Source: Synechococcus sp. AG-686-F08
GTDB taxonomy: Bacteria; Cyanobacteriota; Cyanobacteriia; PCC-6307; Cyanobiaceae
NCBI GenBank assembly: GCA_003210315.1
Contig: QCVQ01000010.1
Location: 1 to 46,924, forward strand
Length of the DNA stretch: 46,924 bases
Direction of reading: 5' to 3'
Below the pieces are notes generated by a model. That model was not told the DNA's origin and searched no databases. It saw only the letters and a program-made list of their open reading frames with translations. Numbering within the stretch: position 1 is the first letter of the stretch; every line of letters begins with the position of its first letter. Of the stretch, positions 21,630 to 29,197 are shown in pieces. A program made the position numbers and the translations under genes.

Positions 21630-22826
21630 TCATGAAAACTGCTTAAGCACTTGCGAGCAGCTCCATTTCAGTGGCACCCACTTTGAGCTTGTGCTGATGC
21701 TCTTGAGGAGACCAAGCTGGTCTTTTAGATCCAGTCTCAGGCAGCCCCATGCTGCGGCAACTCTTGACTTTGCATATTGAGGAAGGGTCTCTGCCAGAGA
21801 TGTTTTGATCAACTCCTCTCTCTCTCCGATGGATCCAAGACCAATCAGCGATGTCAGCAAATAGTTTGCCCCGTAATCACTCCATAGGCGCGAGCGAATA
21901 CCATCAATCATTTCGATTTGTTGAGGCCTCGTCATTTTGAGGAGGCTTAGTGCTGCTCCGTATTGTTTGCCTTCGTCTCGGTGTTGCAGGTTGTTCTCAA
22001 TTTCTATTGGGTCTTGATTGCTCAACCATTCATCGCGTAGGGACAGACTTCTAGGGTCATCTTGTAGAAGTGAAGTGATGGTACTGATGTGTTCTTCCGG
22101 TACTTCTGCCTTCTTGCCTGGATCAACGAGCTGAAAGGCACTCTTTGCGCGCAATGGCATCGATACAGCACTTTTGATCAGATAGTCCAGCATCGTGACG
22201 TCGCCAGCATCGCCAAGGTCGATCACGGCAGATCGGCGACGGCCTGCTTGAAGATCATTGAGTTGAGGAATCAGTGGCTTCAGTTGATCTAGGTCACCCT
22301 CGACTCGAGCACAAAAAGCCCTCGCTGCTCCTGAAATTAATGGGTTTTCATCATGGATAAGGGTTTGAATGAATGGTGTACCACTCTGAAGCCCCAGCCT
22401 TGTATGAGCCTGAATCACTGATCGTCTTTGTGGGTCACTTCCTTTCAGGGCTTGTAGGAGTGAATCACATTGACTTTCCGTTAGGGGAGCAGATATTTGG
22501 GTAATTGAATCGGCGGCATTGATAACTGACGGCTCATCATCAAATTCAAGAGCCTTAAAAAGGCAATCTAAGGCTTGTACGTCTTTTCTCCGTCCTAAGG
22601 CTTCTATCGCCTTTCGCCTTGTGATTCTATTAAAGAGGTCCTCTGGATCAAGATCAACTGCGCTGATGAGACCCTGCAATGACTCTTCACTTGAGCATGC
22701 TGCGAGTCGTGTTGCAGCCATATATTTATCTACAGGGTTAGGCAGATCTCTGGGGTCTGATAAGAGGATTTTTAGAGATGACTCTTCTGACAGCCCCTCG
22801 AATAAGACATCGAATCGCTCTGCCAT
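21630..22826 (-). CDS. mpeY: MpeA bilin lyase, MpeY family
   Basis: 398 residues, HEAT repeats. The N-terminal layout (DKYMAATRLAACSSEESLQG, NRITRRKAIEALGRRKD) and the SDYGANYLLTSLIGLGS block place it in the CpeY/MpeY/MpeZ/MpeQ clade. MpeY ligates phycoerythrobilin at MpeA Cys83. In some colour-acclimating strains the gene at this position is MpeQ, a lyase-isomerase; I cannot separate the two by eye. It lies immediately upstream of mpeBA in the same direction. Confidence 0.82.
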   Translation of the reverse strand: MAERFDVLFEGLSEESSLKILLSDPRDLPNPVDKYMAATRLAACSSEESLQGLISAVDLDPEDLFNRITRRKAIEALGRRKDVQALDCLFKALEFDDEPSVINAADSITQISAPLTESQCDSLLQALKGSDPQRRSVIQAHTRLGLQSGTPFIQTLIHDENPLISGAARAFCARVEGDLDQLKPLIPQLNDLQAGRRRSAVIDLGDAGDVTMLDYLIKSAVSMPLRAKSAFQLVDPGKKAEVPEEHISTITSLLQDDPRSLSLRDEWLSNQDPIEIENNLQHRDEGKQYGAALSLLKMTRPQQIEMIDGIRSRLWSDYGANYLLTSLIGLGSIGEREELIKTSLAETLPQYAKSRVAAAWGCLRLDLKDQLGLLKSISTSSKWVPLKWSCSQVLKQFS

Positions 22827-23002
22827 AATTCTTTTGAGTCGTCGTGACTACATTTAAGCTTTCTGAATCTACCACTTTGTATTGGGATGACATCAAGTGA
22901 GTAGGTTTTGATGGATTCTCTGTTCTTTACCGATTCGCTTGAGTAATCGTATTCTCCACCCTCTGCATTGGTGTAGAATTGATAACAACGGTTGGATTTA
23001 AG

Positions 23003-23323
23003 ATGTCAGTGTCTATTGAAGCCGAAAAAGCATTGCCTCGCTTTGTAGGGTTGATTACTCAAGATATTGATCTACAAGATCGATTTAATTCTGTTGATGA
23101 TATCAACTCTCTGCAGAACTTGATTAAGTCAGTAGAGCCAGTGCTCACTGGTGCTGCTTTGATCCCATTAGAACAAGCCACTCGACCGCCTAAAATTTTG
23201 GTTGATTCTGGCTATACAAGTCAAAAAATCCCTTGGCGCCTTCTTCGTTGTACTGGCGGTCCTTTAGTTCTTCAGCTCATTTGCCTGAAGTCAAATTTTG
23301 CAATTTGGATTGAATCTTGTTGA
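23003..23323 (+). CDS. Unknown small phycobilisome-region protein
   Basis: 106 residues from ATG 23003. I do not recognise it with confidence. The N-terminal 45 residues (FVGLITQDIDLQDRF, then DINSLQNLIKSV) have a helix pattern faintly like the Nif11 leader-type domain of the two following genes; the C-terminal half is different and may be a compact beta/alpha piece. The stop overlaps the next start as TTGA. It is transcribed divergently from mpeY after 176 bp. Confidence 0.6.
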   Translation: MSVSIEAEKALPRFVGLITQDIDLQDRFNSVDDINSLQNLIKSVEPVLTGAALIPLEQATRPPKILVDSGYTSQKIPWRLLRCTGGPLVLQLICLKSNFAIWIESC

Positions 23324-23625
23324 ATTCTGCCTCTCTTCCCATTATTGAAGAATTTATTCGTTCTGTTGTTCAGAGTCATGAGATGGCAACTGGGCTGAAA
23401 AAGCTGATATCACATGAACAAATTATTGACTATGCAGATTCGATAGGATTTTCTTTTACAAAAGCTGATTGGGATGATTTTATTCGTTTAGATTCTGAGT
23501 CTTTAAATTCTCAGGCAATACAATCAGCTCATGTTCATGACACGAACCACTGGAGTTGGGCTTTTCGTCAGGTTTCGACCTGGAGAGCTATGCTGATGGA
23601 AGGAGCCGATCAAGGTTCTTCTTAA
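23320..23625 (+). CDS. Nif11-like small protein
   Basis: 101 residues. The segment MATGLKKLISHEQIIDYADS with GFSFTKADW resembles the Nif11 domain (short helix, LIxxA, G-(F/Y)-x-(F/I/L) and an acidic Asp/Trp end). The start is TTG at 23320, overlapping the previous stop by 4 bp, hence coupled translation. There is no GG-type cleavage site with a core peptide, so it does not look like a ribosomal-peptide precursor. The tail is Trp-rich. Function unknown. Confidence 0.6.
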   Translation: MNSASLPIIEEFIRSVVQSHEMATGLKKLISHEQIIDYADSIGFSFTKADWDDFIRLDSESLNSQAIQSAHVHDTNHWSWAFRQVSTWRAMLMEGADQGSS

Positions 23626-23649
23626 AATCTATAACTTCATTCCAAATCC

Positions 23650-23883
23650 ATGAATTCTCACCTTTCTGATTCACAGAAGGATCAAATTCTTAAAGATTTT
23701 ATTCAGCTTGCTCAAAACGATAGTCAACTAAAAGACGAGATTAAGTCTTCTCGTAACCAAGATGAACTTATTGCACTTGCAGAGGAAAGGGGGTTTCACT
23801 TTGACTCATTGACTTTGCTTCGTAAATGGAGCGAGCATACTGATTTTTCTCAGCCTACATGGATGGGTTGGTTTTCAGATTAA
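23650..23883 (+). CDS. Nif11-like small protein
   Basis: 77 residues with the best Nif11 match of the trio: FIQLAQNDSQLKDEIKSS, then ELIALAEERGFHFD and a Leu/Trp end. It lies 24 bp after the previous gene and ends 9 bp before the convergent cpeR stop. There is no double-glycine cleavage motif and no cysteines, so it is unlikely to be a lanthipeptide-like precursor. Placement among phycoerythrin genes suggests an accessory role; this is inference. Confidence 0.7.
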   Translation: MNSHLSDSQKDQILKDFIQLAQNDSQLKDEIKSSRNQDELIALAEERGFHFDSLTLLRKWSEHTDFSQPTWMGWFSD

Positions 23884-23892
23884 GGTTGATTA

Positions 23893-24198
23893 TTATGAAT
23901 TTATCTCTGAATACCGTGTTTGTGTAGATCCTTTTTTGGCCCAATAAGTTACCAGCTCTTCTCCTCCTGGTCTTGGTACTGAAGCAATTGCTCTTAGAAT
24001 TTTAAATGATCGATTTGGCCCCATTGGCCAATTTCCTACAGCTTTTACAGCTCTAACACGTCCTCCCATGGACTCCATAATTGCCTCAAATTTTTCTAAT
24101 TGAGTTTGATCAACAGTTTCAAAAATAAAATCACTACCCTCACATATCAGATGCTGAGATCGAATCCAAGATTTTATTTGGGTTTTATTGTCTTTCAT
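23893..24198 (-). CDS. cpeR: Phycoerythrin operon regulator CpeR
   Basis: 101 residues from ATG 24198. Strong family blocks are IKSWIRSQHLICEGSDFIFE, TVDQTQLEKFE, GGRVRAVKAVGNWPMGPNR and ASVPRPGGEELVTYWAKKG. CpeR is required for expression of phycoerythrin genes in chromatically acclimating cyanobacteria; its biochemical mode is unclear. The start lies 14 bp inside the cpeT 3' end. It is last in the cpeS-cpeT-cpeR operon. Confidence 0.93.
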   Translation of the reverse strand: MKDNKTQIKSWIRSQHLICEGSDFIFETVDQTQLEKFEAIMESMGGRVRAVKAVGNWPMGPNRSFKILRAIASVPRPGGEELVTYWAKKGSTQTRYSEINS

Positions 24199-24814
24199 GG
24201 CTGATTTCTTTGTTGATCCATTCATTAACAATCATCTCTCCAATATCTTCTATCTTCTTGAAGATTAACTGTCCGTGTTCAGATCCCCAAATTTGTTCAT
24301 TTGTGTCTGGATTATATCCGCGATCTCTGCTAGTCCAGCTTTCTTGAGTCACTTCAACTTCGCTAACTAAATATGTGAGTTGCCCGTCTCTTGGGATCAT
24401 GCATTTTTTTCCTGGTTCTACTGATCCAATATATTTACTATCTGCTTGTGTTTTGAAATGCATTGCACACCCACATCGTGCTGTTAATTTTTCTTTTTTC
24501 AAGGTGTCAAGAAGTTCAGGATTTCTTCCAGCACCTGCTAAGCGCATCGGATCTGCATATCCAAAATTTTCCATGATGAAGGTATCTGAGTGTTCTTTAT
24601 GTGCAATTAATCTGTGCACTCCCTGTCTATACGGTGACCATGGTGCGTAGTCATAGTGTTGTTCAGAATAGAACCCTGGGCCATTAAAGATTGTCCAAGG
24701 TAGTGGTCTAAAGATGATATTAATGCGAGCAAAATCTTTTGGATTCTCTTGAGATTGCTCAAAGTTGTCGTATATTCCTGCAATCGTTTGAGCAAACTTT
24801 AATGTGGAATCCAT
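24185..24814 (-). CDS. cpeT: Phycoerythrin beta bilin lyase CpeT
   Basis: 209 residues, T-type lyase, with IAGIYDNFEQSQENPKDFAR, INIIFRPLPW and RDRGYNPDTNEQIWGS. It is the expected lyase for the Cys165-type (or Cys159) site of phycoerythrin beta subunits. It lies 14 bp after cpeS and overlaps cpeR by 14 bp. Base composition is AT-rich compared with cpeBA. Confidence 0.9.
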   Translation of the reverse strand: MDSTLKFAQTIAGIYDNFEQSQENPKDFARINIIFRPLPWTIFNGPGFYSEQHYDYAPWSPYRQGVHRLIAHKEHSDTFIMENFGYADPMRLAGAGRNPELLDTLKKEKLTARCGCAMHFKTQADSKYIGSVEPGKKCMIPRDGQLTYLVSEVEVTQESWTSRDRGYNPDTNEQIWGSEHGQLIFKKIEDIGEMIVNEWINKEISHERQ

Positions 24815-24828
24815 AGATTTGGTTTTAG

Positions 24829-25368
24829 TTATGATTTGGTTAGGCGTCGCACTTCTGAGGAGAATGATGTTTGTAGTATCCCGGAGCCTTCAGATGTCTT
24901 GAGGACAGAGGAGCGGCAGCGAACATTTTCACTTATAAACCAAATTCTTTCTTCTGCAATTGATTGATCATATTTAGTTTTTAGGACAAAAGTTCCATCA
25001 TCTAGAAAATTATATTCTGATCTTGCCGCTATAGACTCTGCATAACCTATACTTCTAAGTAATATCCCGGATTTTTCATTGTTTGGTATTGGCACGATAA
25101 TACACTGGCCACTTGCAACATCATTTGGGTCATCAGGTTCCCAGTCACTTTCAGCTGCCCATTTCATCAAAAAAGGTGACTCAATGTCGGATACACTTAA
25201 GTCACCTTCTTTTTTTAGTATCGCCTGTAAATCAGAATTGGTTTCACTGATTTTTTGTACAGATATATCGCTTAGAACATCTTCGAATTGTTGAAATGCA
25301 AGCGAATGGGCTGAACGCATTGATCTCCATTCACCCTCAGTCTGAGCAACAAACTGCTCAATATTCAT
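24829..25368 (-). CDS. cpeS: Phycoerythrin beta Cys82 bilin lyase CpeS
   Basis: 179 residues, S-type lyase: N-terminal VAQTEGEWRSMRSAHSLAFQ, LLRSIGYAESIAARSEYNF and ERIWFISENVRCRSSV. CpeS attaches phycoerythrobilin to Cys82 of phycoerythrin beta. It starts 1 bp after the stop of a 57-residue ORF and leads into cpeT and cpeR, so one operon supplies lyases and regulator. Confidence 0.92.
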   Translation of the reverse strand: MNIEQFVAQTEGEWRSMRSAHSLAFQQFEDVLSDISVQKISETNSDLQAILKKEGDLSVSDIESPFLMKWAAESDWEPDDPNDVASGQCIIVPIPNNEKSGILLRSIGYAESIAARSEYNFLDDGTFVLKTKYDQSIAEERIWFISENVRCRSSVLKTSEGSGILQTSFSSEVRRLTKS

Positions 25369-25369
25369 T

Positions 25370-25543
25370 TTAGTTCGCGAAAGTATTTGGTTGTTCTGGC
25401 TGAAGGGGGGGTCTTGTATTCTGCATCATGTTGACAACTGAATCAATCATCATTGACATTGCCATAGGGTTTTTATCTACTGATCGCTCAAATGCGGTTT
25501 GTTCGTTTTTAATCTTTTGGGAATTTGGGCGGATGATTGGCAT
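25370..25543 (-). CDS. 57-residue unknown protein heading cpeSTR
   Basis: The ORF opens at ATG 25543 and ends 1 bp before the cpeS start. The protein has MPIIRPNSQKIKNEQTAFER, a Met-rich helix (NPMAMSMMIDSVVNMMQN) and a Pro-rich tail. It is unrecognised. Tight spacing to cpeS and a sensible amino-acid composition support it as a real gene; a run of seven Cs near the end is a possible slippage site. Confidence 0.55.
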   Translation of the reverse strand: MPIIRPNSQKIKNEQTAFERSVDKNPMAMSMMIDSVVNMMQNTRPPLQPEQPNTFAN

Positions 25544-25589
25544 GAGATTTAGGTATTTGGGTTTGTTATGTTTTGAGTTTTAATTCCTA

Positions 25590-25637
25590 TGGTTTCAATT
25601 ATGGCCTAGCACAGAAGGAGCTAGGCCATAAAACCAT
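25590..25637 (-). terminator. Large stem-loop after cpeE
   Basis: Ten-base inner arms (25601-25610 with 25620-25629) extended by outer arms (about 25589-25595 with 25631-25637). It starts 6 bp after the cpeE stop. It lacks a clear T-run, so it may protect the 3' end as well as terminate. Confidence 0.6.
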
Positions 25638-25642
25638 GACCT

Positions 25643-26377
25643 TTAAGCCTTTGTAATACTAAGGATCTTGCCGCCTTGAGAAAGAATACTTTTTATGGTT
25701 GATGACATGGATGTTTGGCTGACCACAGATTTCTGAGCGACACGACGATTGGCACCAATTTGCCTACGTGAGCTCCAGCTTATGGTTAGCGCTCCTCCGT
25801 TTCCAACTCCCTTCCTTTGAGTGATGTCTGGAACTGAACCTGTTGTAATGCTTTTTAGTAATCTTGAACCTTTCTGGGCTCCATCATATCCTGCATACCC
25901 AACATCAAATGCATTGGTTCTTGTGTAATTAATAGTGCTTCCACCCTGCATTGTATTTGATCCACGACTGTAAGGAACCTGATCAATCCCAAACGCAGTT
26001 AAATATTCTGAACTATATGTATAACTCGCGATTTCATTTTCAAAGCCTTCAGTACTTAGGAGTTTCACATGTTCCATAATCTCACTTTGGTCATGAGGTG
26101 CGCGACCAAGAAGATGTTTGAAATTAAGTTCAACAAACTTGTAAGGACTATTGGTTTCAAGGAAGAGCTTTTTATAAGTGTCTGACTGTGCTAGCGCGGT
26201 TACAAAGCCCTGGACCGTTAGGTCACCATTGATGAATAGTGCCTCTAATGATTTATTCACGTCCAACTCCATGAGATGTCGATTGCCGAACACTTGCCTG
26301 TATATTCTTTTGATCACATCATTTGAGTGATCAAGATCAACATTTGCTTTTGTGGCAAGAGTGAGTGGCTGTGACAT
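25643..26377 (-). CDS. cpeE: Phycoerythrin I rod linker CpeE
   Basis: 244 residues. The PBS-linker domain at about 18-140 shows IKRIYRQVFGNRHLMELD, FVELNFKHLLGRAPHDQSEI and SSEYLTAFG. A CpcD-like domain closes the protein, ending STIKSILSQGGKILSITKA. It joins class I phycoerythrin hexamers in the rod. There is no N-terminal cysteine extension, so it should be colourless. It is downstream of mpeD across a very strong hairpin. Confidence 0.9.
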   Translation of the reverse strand: MSQPLTLATKANVDLDHSNDVIKRIYRQVFGNRHLMELDVNKSLEALFINGDLTVQGFVTALAQSDTYKKLFLETNSPYKFVELNFKHLLGRAPHDQSEIMEHVKLLSTEGFENEIASYTYSSEYLTAFGIDQVPYSRGSNTMQGGSTINYTRTNAFDVGYAGYDGAQKGSRLLKSITTGSVPDITQRKGVGNGGALTISWSSRRQIGANRRVAQKSVVSQTSMSSTIKSILSQGGKILSITKA

Positions 26378-26400
26378 TGTTTTTTTTGAGTTTGGCTAAT

Positions 26401-26438
26401 AATAAGGGGGGCCTTCCGTTTGGAAGGCCCCCCTTATT
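26401..26438 (-). terminator. Perfect 17-bp hairpin between mpeD and cpeE
   Basis: Arms 26401-26417 and 26422-26438 are perfectly complementary with a 4-nt loop. The core is a G6 and C6 run with a CCTTCC extension. There is no long T-run on the minus side. It lies 17 bp after the mpeD stop and 24 bp before the cpeE start. Probable intercistronic attenuator or mRNA stabiliser. Confidence 0.8.
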
Positions 26439-26454
26439 GAATATTAATTCCCCC

Positions 26455-28101
26455 TTACATTACTTCCGTAATTGAGAGGATCTTTCCGCCACGTGAATGG
26501 ATGTACTTCATTTGGCTAGACATGTCTTTCCCAGACACTAGATAAGTGTTGCCTGCTGTGCGTTGTCTGCTGCGTGCAGCTTGTGCTGAAACAACGATTC
26601 TGAATCTCTTCTTGGTAGGATCCGCAGCACCTGATTGTGTACCAGTCCGATTGATTCGAGTCGTGGTATTACTCCAACCACCTGGAACTGTCCCAGTTGC
26701 AACGGAGGTTACGAGTGAAGATCCTGTTTGAACCGTGTCACTTGCTGCATAGCCTTCAGCTAATTTCAGGTGACGATTAAAGGCAACCTGTGACCGTCCA
26801 TTTTCAGAAAGAATACGTGCAAATGGCACAGTATCTTCGCCGAAGGTAGTTTGATACTCAACGCTATCAACATAGCTACAAATCTCTGCTTCATAACCAC
26901 TTTCAGCGAGTATTTTTGTATGCTCACTGATTTCAGCTTGTGAACTTGGTGCTCTTCCTAAGAAGTGCTTAAAGTTTAATTCAATGAAGCGATAAGGAGC
27001 ATTTGTTTCAAAGAACCGACGCTTGTACTCGGCTGAAAGTCCCAATGCTCGTACAAATTCACGAGTACTTAGATAGCCGTCCACGTATTGGCTTTCAGCT
27101 GTGATAGACCTTTCAAATTCCATCAGGTGTGGGTTGCCCATGACCTGCTTGTAGGTAGACCGAATTAGGGCGTTGAGTTGATCAGTAGAGTCGCCTGGGC
27201 AACGCTGAAATGTTTCCTGTTCCCGCTGGCCAAGTCCAAAGAAGACGTAGCTATCACCACGCATTGGTGCTCCATCTTTGCCACTTGTGACACCAGGTGC
27301 TCTGCTTGCAAAACGGCCTGCTGCATAGCTTGGCGTGGGTTTGACTCCAATCGATTCAGATGGGACATTTATTCTTGGCGCACGTCTACTGGCATAACTA
27401 CTAATGAGGTTGCTACTGCCGCCTCTGGCGCTATCACTACCTGCAAAGTTTTTTTGAATCGCTGCGAGTAGGGGGAAGGCGGATGTTGCTAAATCAGCTG
27501 GTGAAGACCAGGCTCTCGCATAGGGAACGACATCACTTCCGAATACTTCGAGATATTCAGCAGAATCAACAATGCTGTCGATGACAGCTTCCTGTCCATG
27601 ATCAGCTTGTATTGAAATTTTTGCTGAAACTTCTGCTTGTGAATGTGGTGCTCTTCCAAGCAAGTGTTTGATGTTTAAATCAATGCCCCTTTGAGGTCCT
27701 ACAGCAGTAAAAAACCTTTTTTTGTAGAAGCTTGACTTCGCCAGGCCACGAACAAAGTCTCGAACTGTAAGTTCTCCATTACGTAGCTGGGCTTCGAGTT
27801 CTTTGGAACGCTCGAAATCCATGACATGGGCATTGCCAAAGATTTGACGATATGCAGCTGCAATTACATCATCAAGAGAAGAATTGTCATCTGGGCTATA
27901 GCATTCCGAGGTGACTCTGTGAGGGCAGTCTGCATGGCTTCTTGGCCCGACGCCAATAGCCATTTGATCACATGAATTCTTGAGGAATTCTCCTGTCGTT
28001 AAGGCTGCTTTCTTGTTTGATTGCCCCTTCCTTTGAAAAGAGACTGGATTATTCCACTTAGTCTCTGCGCCGAATCCTGATGAGGTTTTGTTGTTGGCCA
28101 T
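26455..28101 (-). CDS. mpeD: Fused phycoerythrin linker MpeD
   Basis: 548 residues from ATG 28101, the exact length reported for MpeD, a fusion of an MpeC-like and a CpeD-like linker. The N-terminal extension with Cys44 (KNSCDQMAIGVGPRSH) matches the MpeC bilin site. PBS-linker domain 1 (about 75-210: AAYRQIFGN, IKHLLGRAPHSQAEV) is followed by a Ser/Arg spacer, domain 2 (about 315-440: STYKQVMGNPHLMEFER, FKHFLGRAPSSQAEI) and a CpcD-like end (MKYIHSRGGKILSITEV). It likely sits at the junction of phycoerythrin I and II. Confidence 0.92.
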   Translation of the reverse strand: MANNKTSSGFGAETKWNNPVSFQRKGQSNKKAALTTGEFLKNSCDQMAIGVGPRSHADCPHRVTSECYSPDDNSSLDDVIAAAYRQIFGNAHVMDFERSKELEAQLRNGELTVRDFVRGLAKSSFYKKRFFTAVGPQRGIDLNIKHLLGRAPHSQAEVSAKISIQADHGQEAVIDSIVDSAEYLEVFGSDVVPYARAWSSPADLATSAFPLLAAIQKNFAGSDSARGGSSNLISSYASRRAPRINVPSESIGVKPTPSYAAGRFASRAPGVTSGKDGAPMRGDSYVFFGLGQREQETFQRCPGDSTDQLNALIRSTYKQVMGNPHLMEFERSITAESQYVDGYLSTREFVRALGLSAEYKRRFFETNAPYRFIELNFKHFLGRAPSSQAEISEHTKILAESGYEAEICSYVDSVEYQTTFGEDTVPFARILSENGRSQVAFNRHLKLAEGYAASDTVQTGSSLVTSVATGTVPGGWSNTTTRINRTGTQSGAADPTKKRFRIVVSAQAARSRQRTAGNTYLVSGKDMSSQMKYIHSRGGKILSITEVM

Positions 28102-28151
28102 GTTCAATTTGATTGATTGTTGAGTTTGTAAGACGATTAGAGTGCTTAGGA

Positions 28152-29036
28152 CTAAGTGACTGGAGTAATGCTGGAAATTTTACCCCCTTCACGATGTATC
28201 CTTATGAATTGTTCTGAGAGCTTATCGAATGGTATGTAATACACCCGATTTGATTTTGTATAGCGTGATATTCGACGTACGTTGTTAGCGCTGTAACCAG
28301 TTACTTCCACGCGATAGGTGGTGCCTTCTTGGCCTGCTCCCACACCCAGGCGCGTTGGAGCATCTTGAAGATTTTTTGCTCGCCTAAAGCTCCAACCTGT
28401 TGCTTCTTTGGAGGATGGTGGGACAACGGGTAGTGGAAGGTTTTGGTAGACCGCCCCTCCAAGCTTGGCTGTGATTCCTGATAGGTCACCCTTCAGACTG
28501 CTACTGCTATTTCCACGCAGAAGTTGGAAACTCCAGGTGAATTCTTGAAGGGTTTTGCAGCTCTCTGTCTTCCAGCCACGCTGATAGGGAACAACCCACT
28601 CCCCGTAAGTATTTTGATAGTCGTCTGAATCTAAATAGCTATCGATATCTGCCTCATACCCGAGACTGTCAAGACGTTCTGCATGTGCACGCATTTCTTC
28701 AAAATCGACAGGAGCCCGTCCCATCAGATGCCGGAAGGCAAGTTCGATATAGCGGTAGCGCGGGCATGTTTCGAAAAATCGGCTTCGATAGAGATCGCTC
28801 TTTGCGATTCGTCGCACCAGTTCACGAACGCTGATTTCCCCAAGCTTGAACTGGGATTCCGCGACCAACTGCCGCTCGCTTTCCATCACATAGGCATTGC
28901 CAAGCACTTGCTTGTAGATAGCGCGTATCAAGGCTTCCTTTTGGATGTCGTCGTCGCCTGGGAGCAGTTCGAGCGGTGCTTCACTCTCTGCTGAGAAACG
29001 CTCGACCCCTAGTAGCGAGGCAGGACCAAAGGGCAT
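28152..29036 (-). CDS. cpeC: Rod linker CpeC (CpcC-like)
   Basis: 294 residues. The N-terminus (SLLGVERFSAESEAPLEL) resembles CpcC-type rod linkers. The PBS-linker domain at about 30-165 has IRAIYKQVLGNAYVMESER, FRHLMGRAPVDFEEM and SYLDSDDYQNTYG. A CpcD domain at about 235-294 has TYRVEVTGYSANN, YIPFDKLSEQFIRIHREGGK. It likely joins phycoerythrin I to phycocyanin or to the next hexamer. First of cpeC-mpeD-cpeE, with 50 bp to mpeD. Confidence 0.86.
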   Translation of the reverse strand: MPFGPASLLGVERFSAESEAPLELLPGDDDIQKEALIRAIYKQVLGNAYVMESERQLVAESQFKLGEISVRELVRRIAKSDLYRSRFFETCPRYRYIELAFRHLMGRAPVDFEEMRAHAERLDSLGYEADIDSYLDSDDYQNTYGEWVVPYQRGWKTESCKTLQEFTWSFQLLRGNSSSSLKGDLSGITAKLGGAVYQNLPLPVVPPSSKEATGWSFRRAKNLQDAPTRLGVGAGQEGTTYRVEVTGYSANNVRRISRYTKSNRVYYIPFDKLSEQFIRIHREGGKISSITPVT

Positions 29037-29197
29037 GAATTGCTCTCTCGTTTATCTCTGATCAATCTCTTGCAAATCTTCCGCTAGCGGACATCTTCTT
29101 TATAAAGCTCAATCAAGTGTTCAGTTTTGTTGCGTGAAACGACGAAATGATCCATCGCGACGTCGAGCGCCTTGTATGAGCCCTGTTTTTCGTTGTT

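Noticed and set aside
23320-23883. Ribosomal-peptide (lanthipeptide-like) precursor cluster
   Set aside because: No double-glycine cleavage site, Cys/Ser/Thr-rich core, modifying enzyme or transporter nearby; only the Nif11-like leader pattern is present.
25601-25629. CRISPR-like repeat
   Set aside because: A single inverted repeat with no spaced copies; better explained as a stem-loop after cpeE.
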